Source: Paradesertivirga superstes (GTDB lineage Bacteria; Bacteroidota; Bacteroidia; Sphingobacteriales; Sphingobacteriaceae). Taken from it: a stretch of DNA of 64,000 bases. The notes under the pieces are model-generated. The model was not told where the DNA came from. It was given only the letters and a program-made list of their open reading frames with translations, and ran no database searches. The first letter of the stretch is position 1; each line of letters starts with the position of its first letter. Positions 17,778 through 25,823 of this stretch are shown here, piece by piece. Where the stretch lies: contig NZ_JBBJCN010000004.1 of the NCBI RefSeq assembly GCF_037622515.1, positions 62,001-126,000 of the forward strand, in the 5' to 3' direction. The translations under genes and the position numbers were made by a program.

Positions 17778-18122
17778 TTAATCTTGTTCTATGGGCCGGT
17801 GATTTTCATGGCAGGCCTCTGCACACACCCGACAGGCTTCAGCACATCTTCTACAATGTTCAGCATCATGCTTGCTGCATTCGTCAGCACACATGCGACA
17901 AACCTCCTCACATAATAATAAGAATTGAAGGGCAATTTGTGATTCTCTTTGTAAAAGTCTGGCGGCCTGGAAACATATATCAGAGCCATCTATATCAAGC
18001 CTAATACATTTTGCCATCATAGCAACATCTTCTTCCTGAAGACATGAAGTAGCGCAATTCTCGCAAGTAAGGGCACAATTCAACAACTTTTGAATCAGGT
18101 CCTGATGATTTTGATTTTTCAT
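17778..18122 (-). CDS. DUF326 Cys-rich four-helix bundle protein (copy 1)
   Basis: From the ATG at 18122 the protein has 114 residues and 15 cysteines, spaced along helices (LLNCALTCENCATSC; LLLCEEVCRMCADECSKHD; HCRRCAEACRVCAEACHENH). This pattern is that of the DUF326/Csp-like four-helix bundles, some of which store many Cu(I) ions. The upstream frame to 18176 adds 18 unconserved residues. No signal peptide is present, so it is cytosolic and Csp3-like in location. In helix two the paralogue's Cys is a Gly here (DIDGSDIC). Copper binding is inferred from family. Confidence 0.86.
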   Translation of the reverse strand: MKNQNHQDLIQKLLNCALTCENCATSCLQEEDVAMMAKCIRLDIDGSDICFQAARLLQRESQIALQFLLLCEEVCRMCADECSKHDAEHCRRCAEACRVCAEACHENHRPIEQD

Positions 18123-18285
18123 AACGTTAGATTTAAATTTAAATAGTTTATACTCTTTGCCTAAACCGAACAGCAAGGCGATTAATGGCCCCTCGAAAAC
18201 GTTGTTTTATAAATACAACATGTCTCCTGTTAACTTTAGAACTTGAAACATGGTCTTATAATGTTCATACCCTGGTAAGCCGCTG

Positions 18286-18456
18286 TTATTTTTTTATTGA
18301 ATCGCGATTGATATCGGAATTTTCCTTAGTCATAAATGTATCAGCACTTATCTGGTTCTGAAGTATTGAAGTGGTATCTTCTGAATCTTGGTATGATTCG
18401 CTATTACCGCAGGAAACAAGTGCGTAAACCGGCAAAAGGAATAACAGCTTTTTCAT
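18286..18456 (-). CDS. Small lipoprotein, 56 residues
   Basis: This short frame has an excellent lipoprotein signal: MKKLLFLLPVYALVSC, with Cys at 16. It is followed by a polar acidic mature part (GNSESYQDSEDTTSILQNQI... NRDSIKK). Length, codon structure and a clean stop support a real gene, and the opposite strand shows nothing convincing. I know no family. It belongs to the run of small envelope proteins in this cluster. The 18123-18285 spacer upstream of copy-1 DUF326 shows no gene. Confidence 0.65.
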   Translation of the reverse strand: MKKLLFLLPVYALVSCGNSESYQDSEDTTSILQNQISADTFMTKENSDINRDSIKK

Positions 18457-18514
18457 GGTTCAGTGTTAATGTTTTTAAGTATTTATTTTGTACTTTTTAC
18501 CGAGATTATAACCT

Positions 18515-18706
18515 TTAAGGATTTACATTTCTATGCGAGTACAGTATTCTCATGCCATAAATTACAAATAAGAGGTTGACAAAACTTCTTAAACTGTCCA
18601 TTTGCGATATGGAATGAGAAAGAGCATATAATGAAAAAGATACAAGGACGCAAGTCATTATTAATAACACATACCTTACTCCCTTGCTGTTTTTAATCTC
18701 CTTCAT
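18515..18706 (-). CDS. Small two-helix membrane protein
   Basis: The protein has 63 residues from the ATG at 18706, chosen because GAGGA lies a few bases upstream; longer starts at 18718 and 18769 are possible. Two hydrophobic helices (YVLLIMTCVLVSFSLYAL and FVNLLFVIYGMRILY) are linked by a short polar loop. No recognised family. It is transcribed toward the small lipoprotein at 18286. Confidence 0.5.
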   Translation of the reverse strand: MKEIKNSKGVRYVLLIMTCVLVSFSLYALSHSISQMDSLRSFVNLLFVIYGMRILYSHRNVNP

Positions 18707-18775
18707 CAAAGTCCTCATGTTAGTAATTGTATAAATTTTAACTTTACTTGACTGCAGTGATACTTTCATTTAGTA

Positions 18776-18823
18776 CCTAGGAGTGCACAAAAAGAACAAT
18801 ACCAACCTCCTGTGCACTCTAGG
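18776..18823. repeat. Long inverted repeat, 13-14 bp arms
   Basis: CCTAGGAGTGCACA at 18776-18789 pairs with TGTGCACTCTAGG at 18811-18823, with a single bulged G and a 21-nt loop. It lies downstream of the SYLF gene stop. There is no clear T-run, so a classical terminator is uncertain; an operator or RNA-processing hairpin is possible. Confidence 0.6.
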
Positions 18824-18850
18824 ATTTATTAATGATTGTATTCCATTTAA

Positions 18851-19522
18851 TTAATGGAAACCTTTTACTGCTCCTTTAAGCGCTGTTACATTTGCATCTT
18901 TTGACCCTGCATTTTTATTAAATATCGCAGACGGTGTATTTTCAGCTCCGTAAAATGCTTTATTGGCATCCTCATCCGGAGAAATCCTAGATCCATTTAA
19001 GGTTAATCCTGCAAAAAGTCCTTTGCTCCGGGAATAGGAATACACTTCTGCCTCCAGTTTAGTACCTGTAGTAGCCGATGAGCTCCGACCTATTGGCCCG
19101 GCAGCAACGCTAATATTCCCTCCAAGTGTAAACTCACCATTGCCGAGATTGGTGAGTATACTGCCTTTTGTAAAAAACATCACCAAATCAATGGCTTGAA
19201 CACCTGCCTGAAAGCCAATGCTTCCTCCTGTTAATGTTATAAAAACGGGGTCGCTCCAGCTCCCATCTGCTTTCTTAACCATTGCTACCCCTTTACCCCT
19301 TTGTCCGCCGATTCCTAATCCAACTTTGATAAGGTTAGGGATAACAACGATTCCCTCAGATTTCTGCATAAGATCTTTTGGTATATACTCTCTTATCGCA
19401 GCAAGCTCTTTAAGGACTTCCACTGATTTTTGAAGTTTCTCATCTCGTTTTTCCTGAGCAAAGGAAACTGAACTGAATACAAAAACAAGGATTATTAAAC
19501 TGATTCTTTTTAACGTTTTCAT
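18851..19522 (-). CDS. SYLF/YSC84-type lipid-binding domain protein
   Basis: The 223 residues start with a signal peptide (LIILVFVFSSVSFAQE). The rest is one SYLF domain, with IPKDLMQKSEGIVVIPNLIK, GGQRGKGVAMVKKADGSW, GGSIGFQAGVQAIDLVMFF and a Gly/Ser-rich end. In eukaryotes SYLF binds phosphoinositides. Bacterial secreted versions are common in stress clusters but have no settled role. Location is periplasmic or outer-membrane associated, inferred from the signal peptide. Confidence 0.88.
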   Translation of the reverse strand: MKTLKRISLIILVFVFSSVSFAQEKRDEKLQKSVEVLKELAAIREYIPKDLMQKSEGIVVIPNLIKVGLGIGGQRGKGVAMVKKADGSWSDPVFITLTGGSIGFQAGVQAIDLVMFFTKGSILTNLGNGEFTLGGNISVAAGPIGRSSSATTGTKLEAEVYSYSRSKGLFAGLTLNGSRISPDEDANKAFYGAENTPSAIFNKNAGSKDANVTALKGAVKGFH

Positions 19523-19707
19523 GGCTTTTCTACTTTGTAGTTGAATTAATTTATAACTTGACTCTTATTCTACTATAGATAAGAGATCCCTAATTTCTTA
19601 TCTTAAGATCATTATCGATAGACAAAGCACCGCCCTCAAATGCGTTTTCCTCTGCAGCATAATATTCGCTCTAGGATCTACAGTTCCTGATCGAACTAGT
19701 AATACGA

Positions 19708-20301
19708 CTAATTTGCAAAGGCTTTATATTTAAACTCCTTAAAAATCTGCTGAACTGCAGCCTTCACTTTAGCTGGATCTTTAATTAAACGCGAACTTAG
19801 AATGCCGGATGCATAACCTTGCCAAACCACATCTTCGTTCTTCGCTCCGCTTATTGTTATATATAAAGTTCCCGGTTTAACCGTCACTCTCGCTACATTG
19901 TCTTCTGTCCTTACTGAATCTAACCCGTTTACAACCTGGTAGCCATTATAGGTTCTAAGTTCACCTTCCTTTTCAAAAACCAGATAGTTGACAATCATAT
20001 CAGGATTGCTGGAATCCATTTTAAAACCTCTGCCAGATAGCTCATATTGGATGGCATCTTTTATCTGACTTCGTGTAGAAACATTATTAAAAATGTACAC
20101 ACCATGAGGTCCAATAAAGACCTCATTCGTGGGGATGTTATCTATGCTCGAGCTCCAACTGTATGTTTTGAACTGTTTTATGGGTTCACCAAGTTTAAAA
20201 TCAGATCCTACAATTACTCTTGGCGAGGTTGCGGTACAGCCTGTAAACATTGCGCTCAAGCTGATAATTGCCGTTAAAATTAAATTATTGAGAGTTTTCA
20301 T
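19708..20301 (-). CDS. DUF4136 lipoprotein
   Basis: From the ATG at 20301 the protein has about 197 residues. Lipobox ISLSAMFTGCTATSP gives a lipid-anchored protein. The mature part matches DUF4136: an early FKTYSWSSS, SQIKDAIQYELSGRGFKM, NPDMIVNYLVFEKEG, and a late DVVWQGYASGIL. DUF4136 lipoproteins are common in Bacteroidetes and Proteobacteria, with no assigned activity. The 19523-19707 spacer has no clear gene. Confidence 0.85.
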   Translation of the reverse strand: MKTLNNLILTAIISLSAMFTGCTATSPRVIVGSDFKLGEPIKQFKTYSWSSSIDNIPTNEVFIGPHGVYIFNNVSTRSQIKDAIQYELSGRGFKMDSSNPDMIVNYLVFEKEGELRTYNGYQVVNGLDSVRTEDNVARVTVKPGTLYITISGAKNEDVVWQGYASGILSSRLIKDPAKVKAAVQQIFKEFKYKAFAN

Positions 20302-20343
20302 AATATAGATATTAATACGTGAGTACATTCCTAAATCCATAAG

Positions 20344-20416
20344 GATAAAGCCTGATAGGTTTGTAATTGGTTAGTCGTTAACATCTACTTAAACTAAACA
20401 ATGATCAGGCTTTATC
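20344..20416. repeat. Perfect 13-bp inverted repeat with 47-bp spacer
   Basis: GATAAAGCCTGAT at 20344-20356 is exactly complementary to ATCAGGCTTTATC at 20404-20416. The element fills the gap between the PRC-barrel stop and the DUF4136 start on the same strand. The spacer is long for a terminator, so it may be a control element or the end of a small mobile repeat. Confidence 0.6.
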
Positions 20417-20420
20417 TATG

Positions 20421-20945
20421 CTATTTACTGGTTAACACCTCCTTGTTGTTAAATTCAGGACGATCATAAAAGGAGGCATTCACAATGGTAGTATCATTTA
20501 ATGAGTTATCTCCTGTGTAATGTCGGCATATATATAGTTCGTATTCAGGAGCAATGATGGCTCCTTTGCGAAATCGTTTAGCTTTAATGAAGGTTGAATA
20601 GTCCAATTGTTCGGCACATACCGTTTTCATCTTTTCATTTAGACTTGCTAAGCCTATAGGTATAATAAGATGAGTGTCTCCATCGCTGTTTAAAAACTCA
20701 TGTGTACCAGCACTTGCCGGAACTTCATAAGCTTTGTGACTATCTTCAATCACAGACTCGTCAATCTCTACATCAAGGTAAATAACGCGTTCTGCCTTTT
20801 TACTTACCAGCAGGCCGTCAATTATCCCTATAGTTCTATTACCAGAATCTTTTACTTTCCAGCCTCTCACATCCGAATAATCAGAAGCAACTTTATAATC
20901 AGATAATTCATGTAAGTAATACAGATCTCTATTTTCGTCAGACAT
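20421..20945 (-). CDS. PRC-barrel domain protein
   Basis: The protein has 174 residues. DLYYLHELSDYKVASDYSDV is followed by VRGWKVKDSGNRTIGIIDGL and AERVIYLDVEIDES, the usual PRC-barrel order, and then HLIIPIGLASLN. The C-terminal 50 residues are polar and unconserved. No signal peptide is present, so it is cytoplasmic. It heads or sits within the minus-strand set with the single-pass protein at 20974. PRC-barrels of this group (photosystem reaction-centre H-like) occur in stress operons; partners are unknown. Confidence 0.83.
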   Translation of the reverse strand: MSDENRDLYYLHELSDYKVASDYSDVRGWKVKDSGNRTIGIIDGLLVSKKAERVIYLDVEIDESVIEDSHKAYEVPASAGTHEFLNSDGDTHLIIPIGLASLNEKMKTVCAEQLDYSTFIKAKRFRKGAIIAPEYELYICRHYTGDNSLNDTTIVNASFYDRPEFNNKEVLTSK

Positions 20946-20973
20946 AACTTTAAGTTTTAAATTAAAAATTTTG

Positions 20974-21546
20974 TTAACTATTCATTTCATGCAGCAGATC
21001 CTTCGCCTTTCTAAAAAAGGTTTTGACTTCAACCTTTTGCTCTAGGGTAAGGGTATCAGGATCTATCGCGGCAGCTGCCTTTTCTAATTCAGTAGCTTCA
21101 TTAATTAAATCCGGATAGTTTGCTTCCTGAAGATTTACGAGAGCTGTAGTGAGAATATCCGCTGCTTTCCTGATTTTATCTGCGTGAGTGGTTTCGAATG
21201 GGTCTTTAGTGATATCGGTGGCGTAATTACGGGCCGATTCCAGGTCTGCTTTAATGTCAAAGTTGTTTTTTAAAGCTGTAAAGCTGGTAGCCTGAATTAA
21301 TCGCATAAGAGCATCGTTCGTAAATTCATGGGATAAGCTCATCGAATCTGGATCACTGTCTATTAAGAGAAAATAGCTCGTAATCTCGCTTCCTGGTACA
21401 ATTTCAGTATTGTCCAGATTTCCAACTACTTCATCCTCCCTGTCATTATAAGCCAGAAAATAGACAAGAATTAATCCTATTATCGCCACAGCCAGCACTA
21501 TCAATGGCCAGGCGGGCTTTTTCTTTTCAATTTTGATCTCTGTCAT
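20974..21546 (-). CDS. Single-pass helical envelope protein, family unknown (paralogue B)
   Basis: The 190 residues have one membrane helix near the start (WPLIVLAVAIIGLILVYFLA). A soluble, acidic helical region follows. The part from THADKIRKAADILTTALVNL to TLEQKVEVKTFFRKAKDLL matches paralogue A at 11429 in spacing and key residues, although overall similarity looks low. No catalytic motif is seen. It is 28 bp upstream of the PRC-barrel gene and 17 bp downstream of a 63-residue ORF, so the three may form one unit. Confidence 0.74.
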   Translation of the reverse strand: MTEIKIEKKKPAWPLIVLAVAIIGLILVYFLAYNDREDEVVGNLDNTEIVPGSEITSYFLLIDSDPDSMSLSHEFTNDALMRLIQATSFTALKNNFDIKADLESARNYATDITKDPFETTHADKIRKAADILTTALVNLQEANYPDLINEATELEKAAAAIDPDTLTLEQKVEVKTFFRKAKDLLHEMNS

Positions 21547-21563
21547 AACTTCAATTTTGAGGG

Positions 21564-21755
21564 TTAATGTTGGACTTTATGTAAGGTGAGAGCATGATTT
21601 AAGGTCTTTGTTCCGAGGTTCACATATTCAATTTCACGTACATTAAAGTCTGTCTTGTCTTCGTCTCTGACAAATAATTTCCATTTTACCTTTTTGATTC
21701 TCAATACTCTTGCACCGACAATAGAATTTTTCTTGTTAATTACATACTTTTTCAT
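21564..21755 (-). CDS. Small basic protein, 63 residues
   Basis: It begins MKKYVINKKNSIVGARVLRI and continues with KKVKWKLFVRDEDKT, a basic and probably beta-rich sequence without a signal or membrane helix. The close 17-bp spacing to the next gene on the same strand suggests it is real and co-transcribed. I do not recognise it. Confidence 0.5.
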   Translation of the reverse strand: MKKYVINKKNSIVGARVLRIKKVKWKLFVRDEDKTDFNVREIEYVNLGTKTLNHALTLHKVQH

Positions 21756-21906
21756 AGATTTGTTAATTAATTCTATATATTTATATTGCTAATACAATAT
21801 TTAACTAATGAAATTTTTAATGGTTTTAAATAATTAAAAATAATCGGCAAGATGATTTCAAGAAATATTGTTATGGGTAGGACATATTAATTGCTAAAAT
21901 GAAACC

Positions 21907-21951
21907 GTCATGAGCATACCGCTCATAAACAGAAATGAATATGCTCATGAC
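21907..21951. repeat. Perfect 12-bp inverted repeat
   Basis: GTCATGAGCATA at 21907-21918 pairs exactly with TATGCTCATGAC at 21940-21951 across a 21-nt loop that itself contains GCTCAT. It ends 35 bp before the ATG of the metal-binding lipoprotein, so it could be an operator or leader hairpin for that gene. The rest of 21756-21985 is very AT-rich with no gene. Confidence 0.6.
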
Positions 21952-21985
21952 AGCTTCATATCCATTAAAAAACAAATATATTCTG

Positions 21986-22237
21986 ATGAAAAAGAAGATC
22001 TTAACCTTTTGGACCTTGATAGCAGTGCTAATGATTGTATCGTGCAATAACAGCAATCGGGTTGATGCAAGTAAAGAAGCTCCGCGTGAAAGAGCAGATA
22101 GCGTAGAACAAGATCATGTTGAGGTTGAAAATAAACGAAGTACAGTATATACTTGTCCTAAACATCCTGAAGTGATTAAAGAGGCGCCTGGAGTTTGCCC
22201 TGTATGTAAAACGACCTTGATAGAATCGACAGATTAG
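21986..22237 (+). CDS. Heavy-metal-binding-domain lipoprotein
   Basis: The 83 residues start with a lipoprotein signal (LTFWTLIAVLMIVSCNNS). A charged spacer follows, and the C-terminus is a short metal-binding domain (YTCPKHPEVIKEAPGVCPVC), the C-P-x-H-P...C-P-x-C unit found in Cu/Zn-handling proteins. The longer frame from 21935 is unlikely. It lies between the two DUF326 genes, which supports a copper or zinc role in the envelope. A strong inverted repeat sits just upstream. Confidence 0.84.
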   Translation: MKKKILTFWTLIAVLMIVSCNNSNRVDASKEAPRERADSVEQDHVEVENKRSTVYTCPKHPEVIKEAPGVCPVCKTTLIESTD

Positions 22238-22298
22238 CTAGTTAGCTAAGCGTAAGGAAACGCCAATTTTATAAGGAACTTCCTTGCTTCTAAGCGTT

Positions 22299-22643
22299 CT
22301 AATCCTGCTCTATTGGTTGGTGGGATTGATGATAGGCATCTGCACATACAGCACATGCTTCAGCACATCTTTTACAATGTTCATCATCATGTTTACTGCA
22401 CTCATCGGCACACATGCGGCAGATCTCTTCGCATAACAACAAGAACTGTCGGGCTATTGGTGATTCTCTTTGCAAAAGTCTGGCTGCCTGAAAACAGATA
22501 TCCGAACAATCCCTATCCAGACTAATACATTTTGCCATCATTGCTACATGTTCTTCCTTAAGACAAGATGTAGCGCAATTTTCACAAGTTAGGGCACAAT
22601 TCAGTAATTTTTGAATTATTTCCTGATGATTTTGATTTTCCAT
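22299..22643 (-). CDS. DUF326 Cys-rich four-helix bundle protein (copy 2)
   Basis: From the ATG at 22643 the protein has 114 residues and 15 cysteines. It is close to copy 1 at 17778, but the last helix has ADAYHQSH where copy 1 has EACHENH, while helix two keeps the Cys (DRDCSDIC) that copy 1 lost. It is predicted to bind Cu(I) in the cytosol as a Csp3-like bundle, by family. It is convergent with the metal-binding lipoprotein gene, 61 bp away. Confidence 0.86.
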   Translation of the reverse strand: MENQNHQEIIQKLLNCALTCENCATSCLKEEHVAMMAKCISLDRDCSDICFQAARLLQRESPIARQFLLLCEEICRMCADECSKHDDEHCKRCAEACAVCADAYHQSHQPIEQD

Positions 22644-22799
22644 AACGTTGAATTTTAGATACACTATTTCAATACTATGAAATCACTAAAGTTTTCATTA
22701 TTTCAAATTCATATCAAGACGATAAGGTGAGTTTGATGTGGGTTAGCTCTTATTTGAACTGTTTTTCCGATATGGTGTTATACCGTATTATGCTGGCTG

Positions 22800-23573
22800 A
22801 TGGAAGAAAATAAAGGATTATCCTTAAGAAGGAACCGCTTGTTAATAAGAATAGAGAAGGTTCTTGAAGGGCCAATGATCTTCCTGGGCTTTGTTTGGTT
22901 AGTATTACTAATCGTCGAATTTATAAATGGCTTTAATAGTGTTCTCGAGCTAATTAGTACTATTATCTGGATAATTTTCATTTGCGACTTTGCGCTAAAG
23001 ATTCTATTGGCTCCAAAGAAATTGCTTTTCCTCAGGAAGAACATTCTCACAGCTATTTCCTTGATAATTCCTGCTTTACGGTTGTTTAGAATCTTCCGTT
23101 TTATACGCTTACTTAGGATTTTCAGGGGAACTCGTCTTATCAAAGTCATCGCAAGTTTAAACCGTGGCATGAAAAGCCTTAATGCTACGATGGATCGGCG
23201 CGGCTTCGGTTATGTGATGGCACTCACCATAGCCGTAATTTTAGCTGGATCCGCTGGAATGTATGCATTTGAGAATATGGCTTTTGAGTCATACGCTGTG
23301 GCAGTATGGTGGACTACTATGCTGGTTATTACCGTCGGGACGGATTTCTGGCCTAAATCAGCTGAGGGAAGAATCTTGTGTACGCTGCTATCCCTATACG
23401 GCTTTGCGGTATTTGGATACATTACCGCTACTTTGGCGTCGTTTTTTATCGGGAGAGATGCACAATCTAAAGAAACTCCCACTGCCGGTTTGAATGACAT
23501 AGAGGGACTTCGGTTGGAAGTAAGGGAACTAAAAAAACTTTTAGCCGATTTAACACACTTGAAAAAATCTTAA
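22800..23573 (+). CDS. Voltage-gated-type ion transporter with unusual pore
   Basis: This is a 257-residue six-helix channel subunit. S1 (MIFLGFVWLVLLIVEFI), S2 and S3 are followed by an Arg-rich S4 (LRLFRIFRFIRLLRIFRG). S5, a pore helix and S6 (FAVFGYITATLASFF) come next, and a C-terminal coiled coil (LRLEVRELKKLLADL) could tetramerise it. The pore loop reads VITVGTDFWPKSAEG, so the TVG-Tyr-Gly of K+ channels is replaced by TVG-Thr-Asp. Ion selectivity is therefore uncertain. It is a single gene on the plus strand, convergent with the protease gene. Confidence 0.85.
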   Translation: MEENKGLSLRRNRLLIRIEKVLEGPMIFLGFVWLVLLIVEFINGFNSVLELISTIIWIIFICDFALKILLAPKKLLFLRKNILTAISLIIPALRLFRIFRFIRLLRIFRGTRLIKVIASLNRGMKSLNATMDRRGFGYVMALTIAVILAGSAGMYAFENMAFESYAVAVWWTTMLVITVGTDFWPKSAEGRILCTLLSLYGFAVFGYITATLASFFIGRDAQSKETPTAGLNDIEGLRLEVRELKKLLADLTHLKKS

Positions 23574-23583
23574 CTGCTTTTGA

Positions 23584-25080
23584 TTAAGCACCTAAGGGGA
23601 AATTAAACATAAATCGGGCACCATCAGGTGTTATACCATCCATGCGTATGATGCCATTCCGTGATGTACCAAGTAAATAATTGAACTCTTCTACAGTATT
23701 TACAGGTTTTCCATTTACTCTTGTTATAATAGTTCCTTCAGGAATTCCCGCCTGAAAGAAGAAGCCGTCTTGTTTCAATTCGGTAATCATGATCCCGCTG
23801 CTTAACCTAAATTTCTTTTGTATAGCGGGATCAATAGGAATAAAGCTAGCGCCAAATCGCTGCTGGAGTTCACGGCCGACTTTATTATTTTTCTCCATCA
23901 TTGCGGACAACGATTCTTCTCCTTTCAAAGCAGCGGTTGCCTGATTTACTTTTCCATTACGCAGATAAGAAAGAGTGATTTTATCCCCCGGACGGTGCCG
24001 TGCTATGCGCTCAGAAAACTCTGCGGAAGAGTGTACTTGTTGTCCGTTTAGCTGCTGAATTACGTCTCCGGGCATTAATCCTGCCGAAGCTGCGGCGCCT
24101 CCTGGTTTGACATCTGTTATATATACTCCCTTTATGGTCCCCGGATTAATTCCCTTCTGTCTTAATAGCTGGTCTTCAACTGCCGGTGCTGGGAAGCTTA
24201 CGCCCAGATACCCGCGTTTAACTTCCCCAAACTCTCTTATATCATTTACTACCTTGCGGGCAAGATTTATAGGTATCGCAAAGCCATAACCCGTATAGCT
24301 ACCAGTTTGAGAAGCTATAGCTGCATTAATTCCGATCAATTCACCTGAAACATTTACTAAAGCACCTCCACTGTTCCCCGGATTGATAGCCGCATCAGTT
24401 TGGATGAAGGATTCGATTGCAGTACCAGGCATAGAAGTGGCTCCTGCGCTCGGCGTACTTAAAATACCAATCCTCCTACCTTTTGCACTTACTATTCCAG
24501 CTGTAACAGTAGAGTTTAGAGAGAGTGGATATCCAACAGCCAATACCCATTCCCCTATCTGAACTTTATCTGAATTTCCAAGTGAGACGATAGGAAAATT
24601 CCTACCATCTATTTTTACTAGCGCCAGATCAGTACTTGGATCGGTCCCTACAACTTTTCCTGCTAAAGTCCTTCTATCGGTCAGTACAACCTCTATTTGT
24701 GAAGCACCTTCAACCACATGATTATTAGTGATGATGTATCCATCTGTAGAGATTAAAACACCTGAACCTGAACCACCAACTACGCCATCCTGCCCGGGGC
24801 TTCTATTAAAATAGCCTGGCGCAGTGGATCGTCCGCGCTCAGGCCGCTCGTAAATTGTTTTCAGGTGTACTACAGCCGGAGCTACTATTGCTGCAGATCG
24901 GATAAAATCTGGATTTCCCTCAGATGAAATTGCTTTAGAAGGATTGTTAGCAAATTTAACTCCGGCAGTTTCAGAACGAGGGGTACTATCTCTTCTTTGA
25001 TGCAGATATTCAGAGCCGGCGAGGGTGATAATAGAAGCAATTAAAGCAGTAACCATAGTTATAATCCAAGTATTTCTCAT
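23584..25080 (-). CDS. DegP/HtrA-type periplasmic serine protease
   Basis: From the ATG at 25080 the protein has about 498 residues; GGAGG sits 6 nt before it, which decides this start over upstream ones. A signal anchor (WIITMVTALIASIITLAG) leads to a trypsin fold with the triad His (ITNNHVVEGA), Asp (STDLALVKIDG) and Ser (AINPGNSGGALVNVSG). Two PDZ domains follow (KRGYLGVSF... GLMPGDVIQQLNGQQV, and SSGIMITELKQDGF to IITRVNGKPVNTVEEF). It would degrade or refold damaged envelope proteins. It is convergent with the ion channel gene. Confidence 0.93.
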   Translation of the reverse strand: MRNTWIITMVTALIASIITLAGSEYLHQRRDSTPRSETAGVKFANNPSKAISSEGNPDFIRSAAIVAPAVVHLKTIYERPERGRSTAPGYFNRSPGQDGVVGGSGSGVLISTDGYIITNNHVVEGASQIEVVLTDRRTLAGKVVGTDPSTDLALVKIDGRNFPIVSLGNSDKVQIGEWVLAVGYPLSLNSTVTAGIVSAKGRRIGILSTPSAGATSMPGTAIESFIQTDAAINPGNSGGALVNVSGELIGINAAIASQTGSYTGYGFAIPINLARKVVNDIREFGEVKRGYLGVSFPAPAVEDQLLRQKGINPGTIKGVYITDVKPGGAAASAGLMPGDVIQQLNGQQVHSSAEFSERIARHRPGDKITLSYLRNGKVNQATAALKGEESLSAMMEKNNKVGRELQQRFGASFIPIDPAIQKKFRLSSGIMITELKQDGFFFQAGIPEGTIITRVNGKPVNTVEEFNYLLGTSRNGIIRMDGITPDGARFMFNFPLGA

Positions 25081-25300
25081 ATGCATCCTCCATGATAATG
25101 TTGCAACTATCTTAAGGTATAACAGGATAGCGGGTGCAGGGTTTGGATAATAAAATAAGCGACATAATATATCTATTTTATTTGCCCATCTGCACATAAC
25201 GAAGCTTTGAATATAATCGTGCGAAATAAAGCTATCACTTCAAGCTGTAAAAAGGCGGACTATCCTAGACAATTATGGATGGACTGGTCAAAACCTTGGT

Positions 25301-25337
25301 CGGCTTTAAAGGCTTTAATTGCTACCCCTTAAAGCCG
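25301..25337. repeat. Inverted repeat in gene-free spacer
   Basis: CGGCTTTAAAGG at 25301-25312 and CCTTAAAGCCG at 25327-25337 can form an 11-bp stem with one bulge. It lies downstream of the 55-residue ORF on the minus strand, in an otherwise gene-free stretch (about 25081-25376). Confidence 0.45.
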
Positions 25338-25376
25338 TTTCGACCGCCGTTCCGATAATATTCACGGATATTTGAT

Positions 25377-25544
25377 CTAAATCCCTTCAACCAAACTCCA
25401 TGAATTATCTCCATTGTTTATGATAGAGATTGTTGAACCATCAAGCTCCAAATCAAATGTTTCGGTGTGATGATTAACCACCAGAGTTCTCTCCTCATTA
25501 TCTGAGGGATTTAAAAATTGAATCTCAAATTGTCGAATATCCAT
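25377..25544 (-). CDS. Small acidic protein, 55 residues
   Basis: The frame runs from the ATG at 25544 to a TAG at 25377. It reads MDIRQFEIQFLNPSDNEERT and then beta-like segments (DLELDGSTISIINN, NSWSLVEGI). It has protein-like composition, no signal and no recognised family. The gap 25545-25823 before the Usp gene is AT-rich and holds no gene I can see. Confidence 0.55.
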   Translation of the reverse strand: MDIRQFEIQFLNPSDNEERTLVVNHHTETFDLELDGSTISIINNGDNSWSLVEGI

Positions 25545-25823
25545 TTTTATTTAGTTAAAACCTCAATTTTTGCGATTATTAATAACGGATGCATGCAACA
25601 AAAAGTTTTCATACATGCAAGTATGGGAGTCCAATCTTCTCAGTAAAACTTATGTTTTAAACAATTTTTAAATGATATTCTTGTTTAATTAGATACCAGA
25701 ACGATAAAACTCCTACTTTTCATATTGTAGTTCTACGCAATCATCGGTGTGACACCTAATTTGCAATTCATCAATCAATTATTGTTCGGGCGATTATTTA
25801 CACTTTAGTCAATATATAAGGCC

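Noticed and set aside
18336..18518. Plus-strand frame of 60 codons
   Set aside because: It overlaps the opposite-strand small lipoprotein, which has a much better signal sequence and stop.
19590..19667. Minus-strand coding-like fragment (EYYAAEENAFEGGALSIDND)
   Set aside because: Only 26 codons with an in-frame stop directly upstream; may be a relic but cannot be supported as a gene.
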